64,000 nucleotides of DNA from positions 21,844,001 to 21,908,000 of the forward strand of contig CM065390.1 of the NCBI GenBank assembly GCA_033060915.1. The letters run 5' to 3'. This document shows, piece after piece, positions 1 through 10,984 of this stretch. The position numbers were made by a program, and so were the translations under genes. The notes beneath the pieces were generated by a model that was not told the origin of the DNA, made no database searches, and worked only from the letters and a program-made list of their open reading frames with translations. Source of the DNA: Euryodendron excelsum. Its lineage: Eukaryota; Streptophyta; Magnoliopsida; Ericales; Pentaphylacaceae. Numbering within the stretch: position 1 is the first letter of the stretch; each line of letters begins with the position of its first letter.

Positions 1-594
1 AGAAAGCAGAACACAGAGAGGGGAAAAAAATACCAAACCCAAGACCCAACAAAAAACTGGTAGAAAACTTTTGGCGGCTTTGCTTTTTCTTGTCTTTGAA
101 TCACCAGGTAGCTTTCCTTCATTCGTTAGATTTCAAGTGAAAACTTGGCATCAGATAGACAAACAATAACTTTAAATTACAATAACGCAAAAATCTAAAA
201 AGCTGATACAAGATACCAGAAAGAGTTCAAACAAAACAAATTAGAAGCAGAAAGGAGAATAAAATCCGGTGTAAGGAAATGAAAATTGTAGAGCATGAGA
301 GTCCTAGAAGTTTAAAATATAGAGATCAGTGCAGTTGATGATAGTGAGAGAAGAGGGGGGGGGGGGGGGGGGGGGGCATTTCCGAATGCTGATGAGAAGA
401 GAGAGAAGATCAGTCAATATAATGTAAGTACTAGCTCAGCTTGAGCCAACTTCTATCGAAGAATGATGGACTTTCCTTATTAAGCAACTGTGCAATTGTG
501 GCTAGAGTGAGGGACACATGGCATCCTCGTCAGTACTACAACGAGCGCATCTCCGTGTGATCACCACTCTAAACAAAATTCTCCTTATGCTCTT
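1..594. other. Left-edge intergenic sequence
   Basis: No coding frame, RNA gene or repeat boundary could be supported here apart from the G homopolymer listed separately. The first 100 bases contain TTTTGGCGGC, which loosely resembles the E2F-like motif at the kinase 5' ends, but nothing else aligns with those regions. Confidence 0.5.
355..376. repeat. 22-base poly-G tract
   Basis: An uninterrupted run of 22 G follows a short purine stretch. Tracts this long are rare in plant DNA and are hard to sequence, so the exact length is unreliable. Confidence 0.9.
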
Positions 595-1130
595 TAGGAC
601 ATCTAAAGCATAATTATTTAAATCATCCAATTAATGCATACTCTTTTTTGTAAATATACACTTACATTGCATTAATTGGTACAGATAAATAGTTATGTTT
701 TACATATCTCAACAAACATGACAAATATAATAGCCATAGCTTAAACTCTCTCAATTAATTTTCAACTTAATTAATTCATGATAAAACCCAATAAAAATGC
801 TAATCTTCATCCCAAATAGAGATAATTAATTAAGAAAAACTAAGTTAAACCTCAACCTTTTATATTTAGTCTCTTTCATTGCTTTATACATGAATAACAT
901 TTTTACTTTTTCTATGAATAAGTTTTAATTTCTTTTGTTTAGTTTTACATGTACTTTTTGTTCGGTATATTTTTTTTAACAAAACTAACACTTTAAATTT
1001 GTGGATGGTTGAAGTAGAAGTAATTAGTGAAAAACATTATTTTATAAAAAGAAAGGATATCCACCAATGCTTCTCACCAATTAGTTCTATTTCTACAATT
1101 TGTAATTTTCAAGTGTTAGTTTTATATGAA
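595..1130. repeat. Degenerate direct repeat, copy A
   Basis: The start (about 595-730: AAAGCATAATTATTTA, then TACATTGCATTAATTG and TAGTTATG) and the end (about 1020-1120: GAAAAACATTA and CCAATTAGTTCTATTTCT) both recur in the same order at about 1905-2230. The copies are AT-rich, diverged and non-coding. They look like an old local duplication or two copies of an unidentified element. Confidence 0.55.
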
Positions 1131-1904
1131 GAATAATCCCAAAAAAAAAAAAAAAACACCAATCCTAATGCTTATTATTTATGTATTTGAGAAATCAAAC
1201 AACTAAATAAAATAGAATCAATTTTTGGGCAGAATTATGATATCAAATCTATCATCGTTAAAATAATTCTTATTTAATACATTTTGATAAGCTTATTGCT
1301 CCTTACATTGTCACACCATTCATCAATATATATATCAACAAACTCTAAAAACAGACATAAATACTTTTTGGAGCTTCTATAACATCATAATTTCTACTTA
1401 CGACAAATTAAGATTTCTTCTACAAAGTTACAATGCTACAGTTATAATCTTAATGAGGCGAAAACATATTCAGTATGCTGCATTCATACATAACAAAATG
1501 TAAATGCCATGACTTATATCACACACTCTCCTTATATTTGACATGATATATGTCACCCGCAACCCATGCTCTAACTAGAAGATAATATTATCAATGCAAT
1601 ATGACAAAGCTATTTATCAGAATGTCAACTTCTATCTTATTTCCAAACATATTGCTGCTCTAACAAGCATAAAAGATATATGATGTGTTACATGTTGACT
1701 AGTTGATCTAGAGTGTTGTAATTCATAGTTATTAATGGATGTATTGCATATACTTTTCAAACCTTTATATACCATAAAGTATACACAATACATCAACTAA
1801 TATAACAAAATTATTGTCTTTAGATATTGCAGTCAGCAATAAAATAAAGGTCACTATACTTTTAAACATATATTTCACAACTTCTTTTTATATTATTTAA
1901 AATA

Positions 1905-2230
1905 TTTAAAGCATCATTATTCATATTATGCAGCTAACGCATTATGTTGCATCTAAATATTCATTTACATTGCATGAATTAATACATACAATATAGCTAT
2001 GCTTTACGCACTCTAAAAAACATAAATCCTTAAAATGCTAATTAATTTCTACAACACTATATTTAGAAATACATGAATTTGTTTAAACTTACGAACTATC
2101 AAAATAGAGCTAATTGGTGAGAAACATTACTCTATGACAAGAAAAGATACTCAGCAAAATTTCTCACTAATTAGTTCTATTTCTGCAGTCTATAATTGTA
2201 AAATGTTACCTTTATAAAATGTTATTGCAT
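1905..2230. repeat. Degenerate direct repeat, copy B
   Basis: This shares the AAAGCATCATTATT / TACATTGCATGAATTA / TAGCTATGCTTTA block and the GAGAAACATTACT / CTAATTAGTTCTATTTCT block with copy A, in the same order but closer together. The short open frame at 2270-2506 to its right has no recognisable domain and I do not call it a gene. Confidence 0.5.
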
Positions 2231-2504
2231 ACAAATGCTTAAACTCTAGAATTATTAGGGAAAAAAAATTTGAAATCTCAACTGACTTCCTATGTAGAGA
2301 CTTATAAAACAACAATGGAAAATTCCAATCTTACAAAACTTAAGCACCGTTCATTAAAATACATATTAATGCTTCAACTCTTCTCTAATACCAATATTTA
2401 TTTTTTGAATTGCATATATAATTTAATGTCCTTTACATATGAAACATCAACCCTACTAGGTTGTGCACAATTCATAGTTTCTTTTTACGTTCTTTGTGAC
2501 TTCT

Positions 2505-2632
2505 AAGCATTGTTATTTATATCATATAATTATTGCATTCTCTTCCGCTAAATATATATTTACATTGCAATAATTGATAGATACAACATAGTTATGCTTT
2601 ATATGTCCTAAACAACATAAAGCATTAACACA
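2505..2632. repeat. Degenerate direct repeat, partial copy C
   Basis: Only the first block recurs (AAGCATTGTTATTTATA, then TTACATTGCAATAATTG and TAGTTATGCTTTA). The rest of the unit is missing. Confidence 0.45.
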
Positions 2633-2849
2633 CTCATTAATTCATAAACCACAACATTAACAACTATATATAAATGCATTTTAATAGTAAAATATAACTT
2701 TCAATATTCTTACCCTTGCCTACCCTTTAGTAATGCAGTCAACCAAACAATAAAAACAACTATTTATTGAACATTTATCAATTACCACGATAATAAAATA
2801 GTTTATCAAACAACTAAAACAATTTCTAAAGCATAACTTCTCCAAATGT

Positions 2850-2972
2850 GAAACAACTTTTGGAGTTTATTTTATACTTTAACCTGTGATTTAAATTTAT
2901 CTTTTAAAAAAATTACACGTAGAAGGTAAATTTAGATCGTAGGTTAAAACACAAAATAAAAAAAAAGTTATC
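2850..2972. mobile_element. Foldback (MITE-like) element, copy 1
   Basis: Two arms of about 55-60 bases are inverted complements. The left arm reads CTTTAACCTGTGATTTAAAT; the reverse complement of the right arm reads TTTTAACCTACGATCTAAAT, and both arms extend outward into AACTTTT plus a TTTATTTT-like stretch. It has no coding capacity, which suggests a small non-autonomous DNA element. No clear target-site duplication was found. Confidence 0.6.
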
Positions 2973-3076
2973 TAATAGTTGAAATTATTACAAACAAATA
3001 CTACTTAACGAAACATCTACCAAATCACTATCAAGACGACTAAAATGATTTTTAAAACATAATCTCTTCAAATACA

Positions 3077-3197
3077 AAACAACATTTTGAATTTATTTTA
3101 TGCTTTAACCTGTATTTTAAATTCAACTTTTAACAAAATTAAACATAGAAAGTGAATTTAAATCATAGATTAAACTACAAAGTTAAAAAAAACTTAT
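3077..3197. mobile_element. Foldback (MITE-like) element, copy 2
   Basis: A second diverged copy of the preceding hairpin, in the same orientation and about 225 bases downstream. Its left arm contains CTTTAACCTGTATTTTAAAT and its right arm the inverted match to TTTAATCTATGATTTAAAT. The flank just left of each copy is also similar (CTAAAACAATTTCTAAAGCA and CTAAAATGATTTTTAAAACA). This points to a tandem duplication that carried the element with its flank, not two insertions. Confidence 0.6.
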
Positions 3198-3839
3198 CTA
3201 ATAACTTCAGCTTTTAGATGTGTTCTTGATCACCAATTCAATATCATATTAAAACTATCGTTGTCTTGCTCCTTAAACAAAAGACCATTAACGTAAAATT
3301 CAAGTATATTATAATTAACTTTTCTCCTTATTATTTTTCTCCTCATAACTCTTCATAAATGCAAACGAGTTAAGCTAAAGCACTATAATTCCTATTTATT
3401 AATTAGTAAATTATATGCATTCAAAATTTTCATAAAACACAAACTATATATGATACTTGAAATAAAATATCAAAATTATTGTGTTTACATTGTCCAGTTA
3501 GCAATAAAAAAATATTCACATAAACCTAATAACATACTAAAAGATTAAAAATGAAAAATTTTTTGTTGGTATTTGGTGCTACCAATTTTTTACTTTTGAG
3601 ATGGAGAATAAAAATAAGACAAATAAACTGGAAACTAAACAACATAAATCGATAGCTTCTCAAATCAACAAGTATTATTTCATTATTATTCTTGTAGAAT
3701 AATCTTTAATCTATTACATATATCACAAATAACTTCATCCAACCATCTAATCATATATACTATATTTTATCGTACAACCAATATAACATTCGCAATGTTC
3801 AAGTAAATCTATTCAAAATTTATATATAGCGACAAACTA
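3198..3839. other. AT-rich spacer, nothing recognised
   Basis: Both strands are stop-rich and I see no repeat or motif. Confidence 0.5.
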
Positions 3840-4075
3840 CTGTTAGTTAATATTTAAATATTCAAAACTCATTTAAAAGCAATATCCATCATCTTTAAAT
3901 TCTTGAAAACTACTACTTTTCACTGAGAATAAAACATCCGTTGCGTGGATCCCTTCTCATCCGGCCATGCTTATTATCACTTCATAGTTTCTCTGAAATC
4001 TTTTCTTCCCTCAACTTACCAATTTTATCGTTTTGTCATGAAATAACCACCAAACCCTTGCCCAAACAGAATAAG
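3840..4075. repeat. Direct repeat, left copy (about 235 bp)
   Basis: Runs from GTTAGTTAATATTTAAATA through ATTTAAAAGCAATATCCATC and CTTCTCATCC to AAATAACCACCAAACCCTTG. The same order of blocks occurs at 4557-4789. The inner piece (ATCTTTTCTTCC ... ATCAATTTTATCGTT) occurs a third time at about 4101-4135. No coding content was recognised. Confidence 0.75.
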
Positions 4076-4556
4076 ATTTGTTCTCTTATTTCTCTCTGAG
4101 ATCTTTTCTTCCTCTACTTATCAATTTTATCGTTCTTTTCCTACTTTCCTATCACCTGCACACTCCACCAATTCTCATGCTACAAAAATCTCATCATATT
4201 CAGGTAATCATTTTAATAGACAACCATAACTATGCTCATGTCCAAACACAAAAGTAAAGGTATTTTTAACCTTTACTTTTCTTGCTTTACTCTTACTTAT
4301 AGACTCCACTACTTCTCAGACTCCAAAAATGTCATCATATTCAGGTAATAGTTGTCATAATTGCTGCTGCTTTCTCTTCTTCTTATGTTTATATGTATAA
4401 TCACTTTTGAAAAACCCATTGTACGAATTGGATTTCTATATATGGTTGTTCACAATCTATTGAAGAACAAATAAACCTTGTATGATTGCTGATTTTTAGT
4501 GAAAAGATACACAGATTCATTCCCCTAGATAAGTTCATTTGTTGTATTTTTTTGCA

Positions 4557-4789
4557 CTGTTAGTTAATCTTTAACATTCAACTCTCATTTAAAAGCAATA
4601 TCCACCATCTTTAGATTCTTGAAAAGTATTACTTTGTGCTAAGAATGAAACATCCATTGCTTTGACCTCTTCTCATCCTACCATGCTGATTATCATGTCA
4701 TAGTTTTTCTAAAATCTTTTCTTCCCTCTACTTATCAATTTTATCGTTTCGTTATGAAATAACCACCAAACTCTTGCCCAAATAGAAGG
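4557..4789. repeat. Direct repeat, right copy
   Basis: Matches 3840-4075 almost end to end, about 717 bases away. Its right end abuts the start of the K0 segment, so the repeat may mark the breakpoint where that truncated kinase 5' region begins. Confidence 0.75.
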
Positions 4790-5344
4790 AAGTCCGAAGA
4801 ATATGATTCAAAAGTTTAAGACAAAACAAAGATCCAGGGGTCCGATCAGTGTCAAAATCAAATATAGCTTTAATGATGTACATCCAAGGCAGTGTAAGAA
4901 TGTTGATACACCTTTACTCTTCTAAAATCATAAGCAATTTCAAATTTGCAAACCTGTCCATCAATGTCCAACAAAATTATAAAGGGAGATGTAGTATTAT
5001 CAAATAGACAATTTGAGATACATTCCTTGTGTCAGGCCTTAAGTATGAGCCATTTGCTACTCATTTATCTTTTATAAGTTTCAAAGGTGATTAACACTAC
5101 TGACATTAAACGAGATATAATTTTTGAATGATGTTGATTTGTAAACGGAAACATTCTCAATAAAAAGCAACAATTTCACGCACTGAAATAGAACAAACTT
5201 TATTCAATAAAAAGCAAGAAAACTAGCCCAACTTTTATGATTCCAGAATTATAAGTGATTCAGGAACTTGATCAGTCAAGCGTGCCCAAAAAAGAAAAGG
5301 AGTCTTTGTATCATCCAAAAAAGACGACTTGGAAAGATACTCAA

Positions 5345-5689
5345 TTATGTAGTTGAAAGTGGTAAATGCATGCCACTTGCCATCTCTGAAAAATTCTGGA
5401 GCTTTAGCTGGTATACAAACTTCTCTTTATAAATAGCCCTCCACAAAAGGACAGTTGATGCTCCGGCTACCAAAGAGCAAGTGTGGTGACAAGGCTGTAC
5501 TGCATCTTCAGAACTAACCATCTTAAGGAGTTTGAAACTGGAATCTTCCCCAACTAACTCTCCTTCTATATATATATATATATCATGTTTTGTCTTCCCA
5601 CTAGCTGTTGATGATTTATCTTCATAAACCCACGATTCTCTCTCATTGCTTTTCCCACTAAATAATCCTGATGAACTATCCCGAATCTC
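5345..5689 (-). other. Unidentified open frame inside the K0 5' intron
   Basis: One frame stays open for 114 codons between stops at 5690-5692 and 5345-5347, without an early ATG. Readable stretches include SSEDAVQPCHHTCSLVAGAS and LLWRAIYKEKFVYQLK. A TA microsatellite (5567-5582) adds an IYIYI run. The homologous DNA in K4 (about 59,520-59,890) has stops in this frame. I do not recognise the family. It could be a decayed gene fragment carried in the 5' intron, or a chance opening. Confidence 0.3.
5567..5582. repeat. (TA)8 microsatellite
   Basis: A perfect TA run inside the open frame at 5345-5689. Confidence 0.9.
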
Positions 5690-5790
5690 TCATGACTCTT
5701 TATTACCATGTCAGCTATCCTGGAAAGACCAAGGCACCAAATCGATCCTCAACTCACCGCAAAGAAAAACTGTGGCTTACCTCTTTTAGG

Positions 5791-5952
5791 TTAATTCTTT
5801 ACGTTTGAGAAGCCTTTTGCAACCAGGTTATGGAATGCATTATTTATAATTTCCTGGCCAAAATCCATTTTAGGATTTTGTTTATCAACTTCTGCCTTCT
5901 TCCATGATATTGAATGCCACCCTTTACCCTCCAATTCATATTTTATTTGTAG
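5791..5952 (-). other. Second short open frame in the K0 5' intron
   Basis: It is open for 53 codons between stops at 5953-5955 and 5791-5793, with a protein-like composition (GKGWHSISWKKAEVDKQNPK, then DFGQEIINNAFHNLVAKGF). It lies upstream, in transcript order, of the 5345-5689 frame. The matching K4 stretch (about 60,000-60,230) shares the nucleotide pattern but not the frame. I cannot assign a family. It may be another exon of the same captured fragment. Confidence 0.3.
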
Positions 5953-6635
5953 TCAGTTAAATATGTTATGAAGCATTGTTTGAATTGTCCAAGTCACTGT
6001 TAGCAAAACCAAAGTTAGGACATAGATATGTTTAAGGCCATGCTTTATAGTCGATGAGTTCATAAATAAATGCAAATAGCCTGTAGATGAAGACCGCACT
6101 TCAATTCTGAAATGTTCTGAGTTTTTTCAACTGCAATCAATTTCACTCTACTCCCTTATTTCTTCTCAATTGAACAACTCATCTTCCCTATTTTCTTGGG
6201 TCAGCTACAGGATCCCTTTGTCCTCTATTCTGCTCCATTACATTTTCTGTTAGAACAGAGGCCATCAAGGCCCTGTATACACTAAATATAAAAGTATAAC
6301 AATAAAAGTTCACGAGGACAAAGAAAATTATGTGTGTTTGATGTATCATCGAACTTAACGGACATACATTAGTCAAAGCTTCAATTGGAGTTGTCCTGAT
6401 GCTCAGCACCTATATTTCAACTACGCTGCACAGTATTGCAAATGTATTGCGTTGTCCGAGTAACAGAAAAATCTGAATTTCTAAGAAAACCAATAATATC
6501 AACTAAACCTATTCTTTTCAAGAAATGACAAAAATATAGAGTAATCAACTATGCCCCAACCAAACGTTTAGAAGCAATCAATAAGCCATAATATCTCAAT
6601 TTGATCAAAAAGCACATATGCATTTATTGTGTGTA

Positions 6636-6655
6636 TATATATATATATATGTATA
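6636..6655. repeat. (TA)n microsatellite in K0 intron
   Basis: A TA run flanked by imperfect GTATATATGTAT continuation. Confidence 0.9.
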
Positions 6656-6984
6656 TATGTATCTATGTATGTTGGGAAACGCGTATTACAACATCACATA
6701 GTTGTTTGATAGTCACTCACTTAACAATAAACGAATAAAGAATTCTCAAAATCCTAATTCTAGAATCTGGAGAAGAAATCTGACACAATAAGGGCAATAA
6801 ATTTTATCAGTCGATTGTTCCTGAAATCCATATTCTTGAGAACAAATTGCTAAAGAATAAAGGAAAATACAACAATATCATTCAATTTTTGAAGTAAACA
6901 GAACTTACAGAGATGGAGAGAGTATGATTTGCAGATGGTATGTTGGAAATCGCCCTAATTGCAGTACTCCTTGAGGTCAAATTC

Positions 6985-7018
<34 letters not shown>
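6985..7018. repeat. (GA)n in K0 leader exon
   Basis: About 16 GA units, reading as CT on the minus strand. They lie in the predicted 5'UTR exon (6909 to about 7050). CT-rich leaders are common in plant 5'UTRs, and K3 and K4 have shorter, interrupted versions at the same place. Confidence 0.9.
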
Positions 7019-7020
<2 letters not shown>

Positions 7021-7052
7021 ACTTGTATTCTGCAACAGAACTGAAACGTGAC

Positions 7053-7066
7053 TATCCCGCCAAAAC
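7053..7066 (-). promoter_or_regulatory. E2F-like site at the K0 5' end
   Basis: TATCCCGCCAAAAC aligns with TTTTCCCGCCAAAA at K3 and TTTTCCCGCCAAAC at K4. The TTTCCCGCC core is the consensus for E2F/DP factors, which control cell-cycle genes in plants. K0 has one substitution in the T run. Its position just upstream of the leader exon fits a proximal promoter element. Function is inferred. Confidence 0.5.
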
Positions 7067-7209
7067 TTCTGATCTAGTTGTGTGAAACGGGTTTTGGTTT
7101 GTGTTTGGTTTCCGGATCAATTTTTGCAGGTTGATGAATAATAAAACTCAGAGACCTTGTTTGGATGTCTAGAAAAGACGAGTTGAAACCTTGAATATAT
7201 GTGGGGTAT

Positions 7210-7745
7210 TTGTACATAGCTAATACTGGCTAAGATGGTGATTGAAATTTTCATTTGAAAGAATTCAAGGTAGGCCAAACAAAAGAATATATAGTTCGAA
7301 ATCTTACCATGGTGTTACAAAAGACTTAAAAACCTTAATTAACGCCATTTATGTTGTTCTTCCCTTATAGTTTTTAATACCATTTGATATACACTTGCCT
7401 CGAAATATATTAAAAACAAAATTTTCTTCAATTGTTTTGGACATACAACAAGAATTGGCTCCTAGTTCAACTAATATCATTTTGACGGTTGTGATTATGT
7501 TGTGCTATTGTTCTGCAAGCATGTTGAAGTTAACACAACTAAATAAAAATGACCAAATATTTTTGAATTAATCTCTTAATACGTATCTATAAGATGATAG
7601 AATAGTCAATGAGTTATTGTTATAGGCTATAGCCTTATAAAGTCAGTACTGTTGTTCATTTTTATTCTAAACTAAATATGGTTGGTGATGTTGTTAGAGA
7701 AGGAAACACCACATTAATTTTGAGTTATTTTTCAAAATAATAAAT
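7210..7745. repeat. Kinase-unit spacer module, copy 1
   Basis: Aligns with about 53,043-53,560: TACATAGCTAATACTGGCTA, GTTGTGCTATTGTTCTGCAA, AAATAAAAATGACCAAAT and AGATGATAGAATAGTCA all recur in order. In both places it lies between the 5' end of one kinase copy and the 3' flank of the next, so it is part of the tandem unit. Confidence 0.7.
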
Positions 7746-7984
7746 TAATAAAATACACAAATAGAAAGGAAATTGCTCAGCCAATGAGTTTTGGTATGAA
7801 TTAATACAATTTCCCCTGGTTCTTTAATATTAATAATCTTCTTTTGCTTTGATGATAATCTCTGTTTGAGTTTGCTCTGGAAATGCATGCTTGACATTCT
7901 TCATCCACAACCCCAATTTCAATTGGTGAGGCTATAGAACCTGAAAACTTGTGTCTCTATGGGACCTTCTAAACTAATCAGTCT

Positions 7985-8191
7985 CTAGAGAAATTTTTGC
8001 TTGAATTTCTGAATGCTTGTGCTAGTTACTTTCCATACCTTAGACTTTGAGTTTTCCACTTCATTCCTTTTGTTTTCCACTAAAATATATATAAACCAAT
8101 GATTAATTGAGTAGACCTGAAGAGAAAAGAAACAAGAATTGAGTCAGAAAGGTTATGTAACTGAGAAAAAATATTTCTTCAGGACCAATTC

Positions 8192-8231
<40 letters not shown>

Positions 8232-8420
8232 TATCCAAATGTAGTTTGTTCCAAGCACTACTTCAAGGTGAGTAAGACCAACTCTAATTTGAGATTGTCA
8301 CTTAATTGGCAATATGAGATTGTTTACATAATTCTTTACTTGACCTTGAAACCAAATTTCCAAAAAGGTTAACTCCAATTAGTCAACTAGAACTCATTTC
8401 TAAACCATTGATTAATTTCA
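7985..8420. repeat. Orphan copy of the kinase 3' flank
   Basis: The same block (GAATTTCTGAATGCTTGTGC, a CTTTCCATACC stretch, AAATATTTCTTC, a GA run, then GTAGTTTGTTCCAAGCACTA) precedes the last exon of K1 and K2. Here no kinase exon follows before the next copy starts at about 8860. It is a leftover of an extra, deleted unit. Confidence 0.7.
8193..8228. repeat. (AG)n microsatellite
   Basis: About 18 AG units in the orphan 3'-flank module. The ATG-started frame around it is only this repeat plus flank and is not a gene. Confidence 0.9.
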
Positions 8421-8859
8421 ATTTCTTAAATAATCTCATTTTATTTAGCCATATATTTGTGGTGGTCTGAGATTATGGTCTCAGATGTTTCCTGACTGGC
8501 TTGACTAGGAAAGCTCTCCTAGATTGTAGGTCTCATGATGACTGATTTTTTATATATAACTCTTTACCATTGAAACAAAAAAGGAAAACAGTGTATTTCA
8601 GATGAAATCTCTGAATTTGAATTTGATTTTGGTGCAGAACTAACACCAAGTGGATTCTATTTTATTTTCTTCATTTCCTTTAAGCTTGAATAAACAAATT
8701 ATAATGGTAATCAAGACTCGTTGTTTACACTTATCAGCCCTCAGAGAAATTAAGTAGGGATGTCTCATGGCTAATTCTATCTGTCTCTATAGGATGTATA
8801 CATATTGGTCCACAATTAAGTTTAGTGCTCTAAACTTGTTAACACTTATCAGCCCTCAG
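8421..8859. other. Spacer, no feature seen
   Basis: Non-coding AT-rich sequence between two copies of the 3'-flank module. It contains two short copies of an ACACTTATCAGCCCTCAGAGAA phrase (near 8728 and 8839). Confidence 0.45.
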
Positions 8860-9266
8860 AGAATATTTTGCTTGAATTTCTGAATGCTTGTGCTAGTTGC
8901 TTTCCATGCCCAAGGCTTGTGCTTTTCAACTAAATTCTTTTACTTCTCCACTAAAACTTTGAACTGAACAACGAAAGATGCAATGTGGTATAGAGAAAGT
9001 AATCACCTTTTTCAAACAAGTAGTGAGTCAGAAAGATTATTTAACTGAGACAAAATATTTCTTCTGGGCCATTTCTACACAGAGAGAGAGAGAGAGAGAG
9101 AGAGAACTATCCAATGTAGTTTGTTCCAAGTACTACTTCAAGGTGAATAAAACCAAGTCCAACGAGGGAAATGCACAATGAACAAAAACACATTCTTTCT
9201 CAAGTGAAATCATACAAACTGCTGCACGCGACGATATGACAGAAGGAGTTAGCATTATGTTTGGGA
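8860..9266 (-). repeat. K1 3' flank/3'UTR module
   Basis: The 3'-flank block recurs in its expected place directly downstream of the K1 stop codon. It includes a GA run at 9081-9105 and a tract (TCAAGTGAAATCATACAAAC, then a GACAGA stretch) shared with the K4 3' flank at 54,110-54,150. Conservation between K1 and K4 suggests that its left part was 3'UTR. Confidence 0.6.
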
Positions 9267-9267
9267 A

Positions 9268-10645
9268 TCAAGGTCTCTTAATGTCTTGAAAGTACGGGTG
9301 ATTCAGTCCTTCAGAAGCTGCAATTCTTCCTCTTGGATTCAAGCACAACATTTTCTGAATACATAAACCAGGGAGGGTGTAAGTAACTGAGAACCACAAA
9401 TCTGCATGTGAACTAAAGATGTTGATTTTTCCATAGATGCTTTAGAATACTGAGTTATAAGTTTTCATCTCTACACAGACTATTTCTTCAAATACTGTGA
9501 TCAGACAAACTGGTATTCAAATGAGATAACATTGACTTAAATATTCGAGTCAATCCATAGATGTGATTACAGAGCAGTGGTTAAAAGAAATAAAACTAGG
9601 ACCCATCCAAGTTGAATATTTGATTGCCACTTAAATATAGTGAAAATTAAGACTTACAGAAAGAAGATCAATTCCAGCTGCTTCAAGACCAGGGACTACT
9701 AGAGCCAGGTTCTGCATGGCAAAAGCATTTCTTCATAGAAGATTTTAGACCAAGAAAAATAAAACCATGCCTATAATCCGTATTACCTTAGTTTCCTCCT
9801 TGTCAAAAGTATCCAAACCGGGGACTAGATCAGTAAGGATCTGCACGGAAGAAGAAGAGGCAAGTAGCATATTTCTTGTTGGAGGTTTTGGATCAACAAA
9901 AACAAAACCACACATATAATCTGTATTACCTTAGGTTGATTCTTGGCATAATTACGTAGAGACTCACATATTGAAGTCACCCCAGGCCAAGTTTCTTAAT
10001 TTGGGTTGCCCAAAATGCTTCATATTATAAAATCATAAAAAAATCTATTTAGGATTACAACGTTTCAGAGCAGTTAGATGCCAAAAATCATTGGACGGCT
10101 GTGCATGCCTAAGCTATATAGCACCTGAGTATTCGGATCAATAGAAAGTTATCAGTTGGTGAGAGTATCATGAACAGAGGCTCCTGGATCAGCATCTCAG
10201 CAAATATACAACCCACAGACCACATATCAACTGCAGTAGAGTAGTTTCTGTAGCCTAGTAGCAGCTCTGGTGCTCTATAAAACTGAGTTGCTATCTGAAA
10301 TAGAATACCAAGAATATAAGAGCATGTGGAAATTTGAGACAAATGAAGGAGAAACTAGTCTGAACCATTCCCTGTCGTTCAATACTTATTCATAATGGAA
10401 CTCAGTGATTAAATAGAAGAAGCTAAAGTTAAAAGAACTGGTGCATAAAAGTTGAAAATTACTACTTTGCCTCCTTCAGTATAACTTTTGGAATTAATAC
10501 CACATGCCCTAGCGGCTCCAAAGTCTGCTAGCTTCAGCGTCAGTGTACTGCAATTTATCAGCAAATTTGCATGCTTCAGGTCTTGGTGGAGAATTTTATG
10601 AGAATGACAATAAGCGAGACCACTGAGAAGCTGATGAAGAAATAT
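9268..10645 (-). pseudogene. K1: CDKA-like kinase, C-terminal half (exons 4-9)
   Basis: Exons, in transcript order, at 10645-10466, 10294-10125, 10017-9930, 9840-9787, 9711-9658 and 9354-9268, all with AG/GT borders. They match the C-lobe of cdc2-type cyclin-dependent kinases: catalytic loop, [26 protein letters not shown] and the final NHPYF helix. The catalytic-loop HRDLKPxN reads HQDLKHAN (Arg and Pro lost) while DFG is kept. Exon 6 has an in-frame TAA where K2 and K4 encode Glu (PN-stop-ETW). Exon 7 is an extra 54-base exon not found in K4. The ATP-binding N-lobe exons are missing: the intron before exon 4 resembles K4 until about 10,795, then changes to the K2 3' flank. I infer a non-functional partial duplicate. 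Confidence 0.8.
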
Positions 10646-10984
10646 CTGCTGATAAATGTGAAAATAAATCATGGAAATTAGCAGTCAAATTCCCTCAGCA
10701 GTATCATTAGCATCTCTAAAAACCAAAAAAATTAAGTTGACGATAGTACGGAATATATATTTTCCATGGAATATCATGCATTTTTCTTCCCTTCAATTTT
10801 TTTTAATTAATTCAAAATTTGAATTCATCACTTGATAGCTATCAATAAGTTATACACTAATTTTAATATTGTGTTTCAAATTTCTTTGAAAGCAATAAAA
10901 AAATTTCTTCACCTTCCACACTAATTGTTGGTGCGGGCAAATGGTCGGTCAGGATTATGTTAGTAATAGTAACATACCATTTGC
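10646..10984. other. Truncated intron 3 of K1 and junction
   Basis: About 10,680-10,795 resembles intron 3 of K2-K4 (TTCCCTCAGCAGTATCATTA, later TTTTCCATGGAA). To the right it becomes unrelated AT-rich DNA before the K2 3' flank starts near 10,985. The breakpoint lies close to the one in K2. Confidence 0.5.

Larger units (their letters stand above)
4860..7066 (-). pseudogene. K0: 5' end only of a CDKA-like kinase copy
   Basis: This block aligns with the 5' part of copy K4 (about 59,030-62,383). Shared landmarks are TTTACTCTTCTAAAAT and AAGCAATTT near 4911-4940, the CTCGATTCTGCTCCAT-like stretch near 6225, the leader exon donor GTAAGT on the minus strand (exon ends at 6909) and the CCCGCCAAAAC promoter motif at 7055. 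All coding exons are absent: alignment stops before the position of the short MEK exon, and unrelated repeats follow on the left. It is therefore a promoter, leader exon and partial first intron with no kinase. It lies downstream of K1 in head-to-tail order, as expected for a truncated tandem duplicate. Confidence 0.65.

Noticed and set aside
68..78. TTTTGGCGGC near the left edge as another kinase promoter
   Set aside because: The neighbouring leader exon, GTAAGT donor and flank similarity seen at K0, K3 and K4 are absent.
355..376. Poly-G tract as a G-quadruplex regulator
   Set aside because: A single homopolymer with no gene nearby; length may be a sequencing or assembly artefact.
8139..9181. 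ATG-started frames containing repeated Arg-Glu
   Set aside because: They are translations of GA microsatellites within the kinase 3'-flank module; the frames are not conserved among copies.
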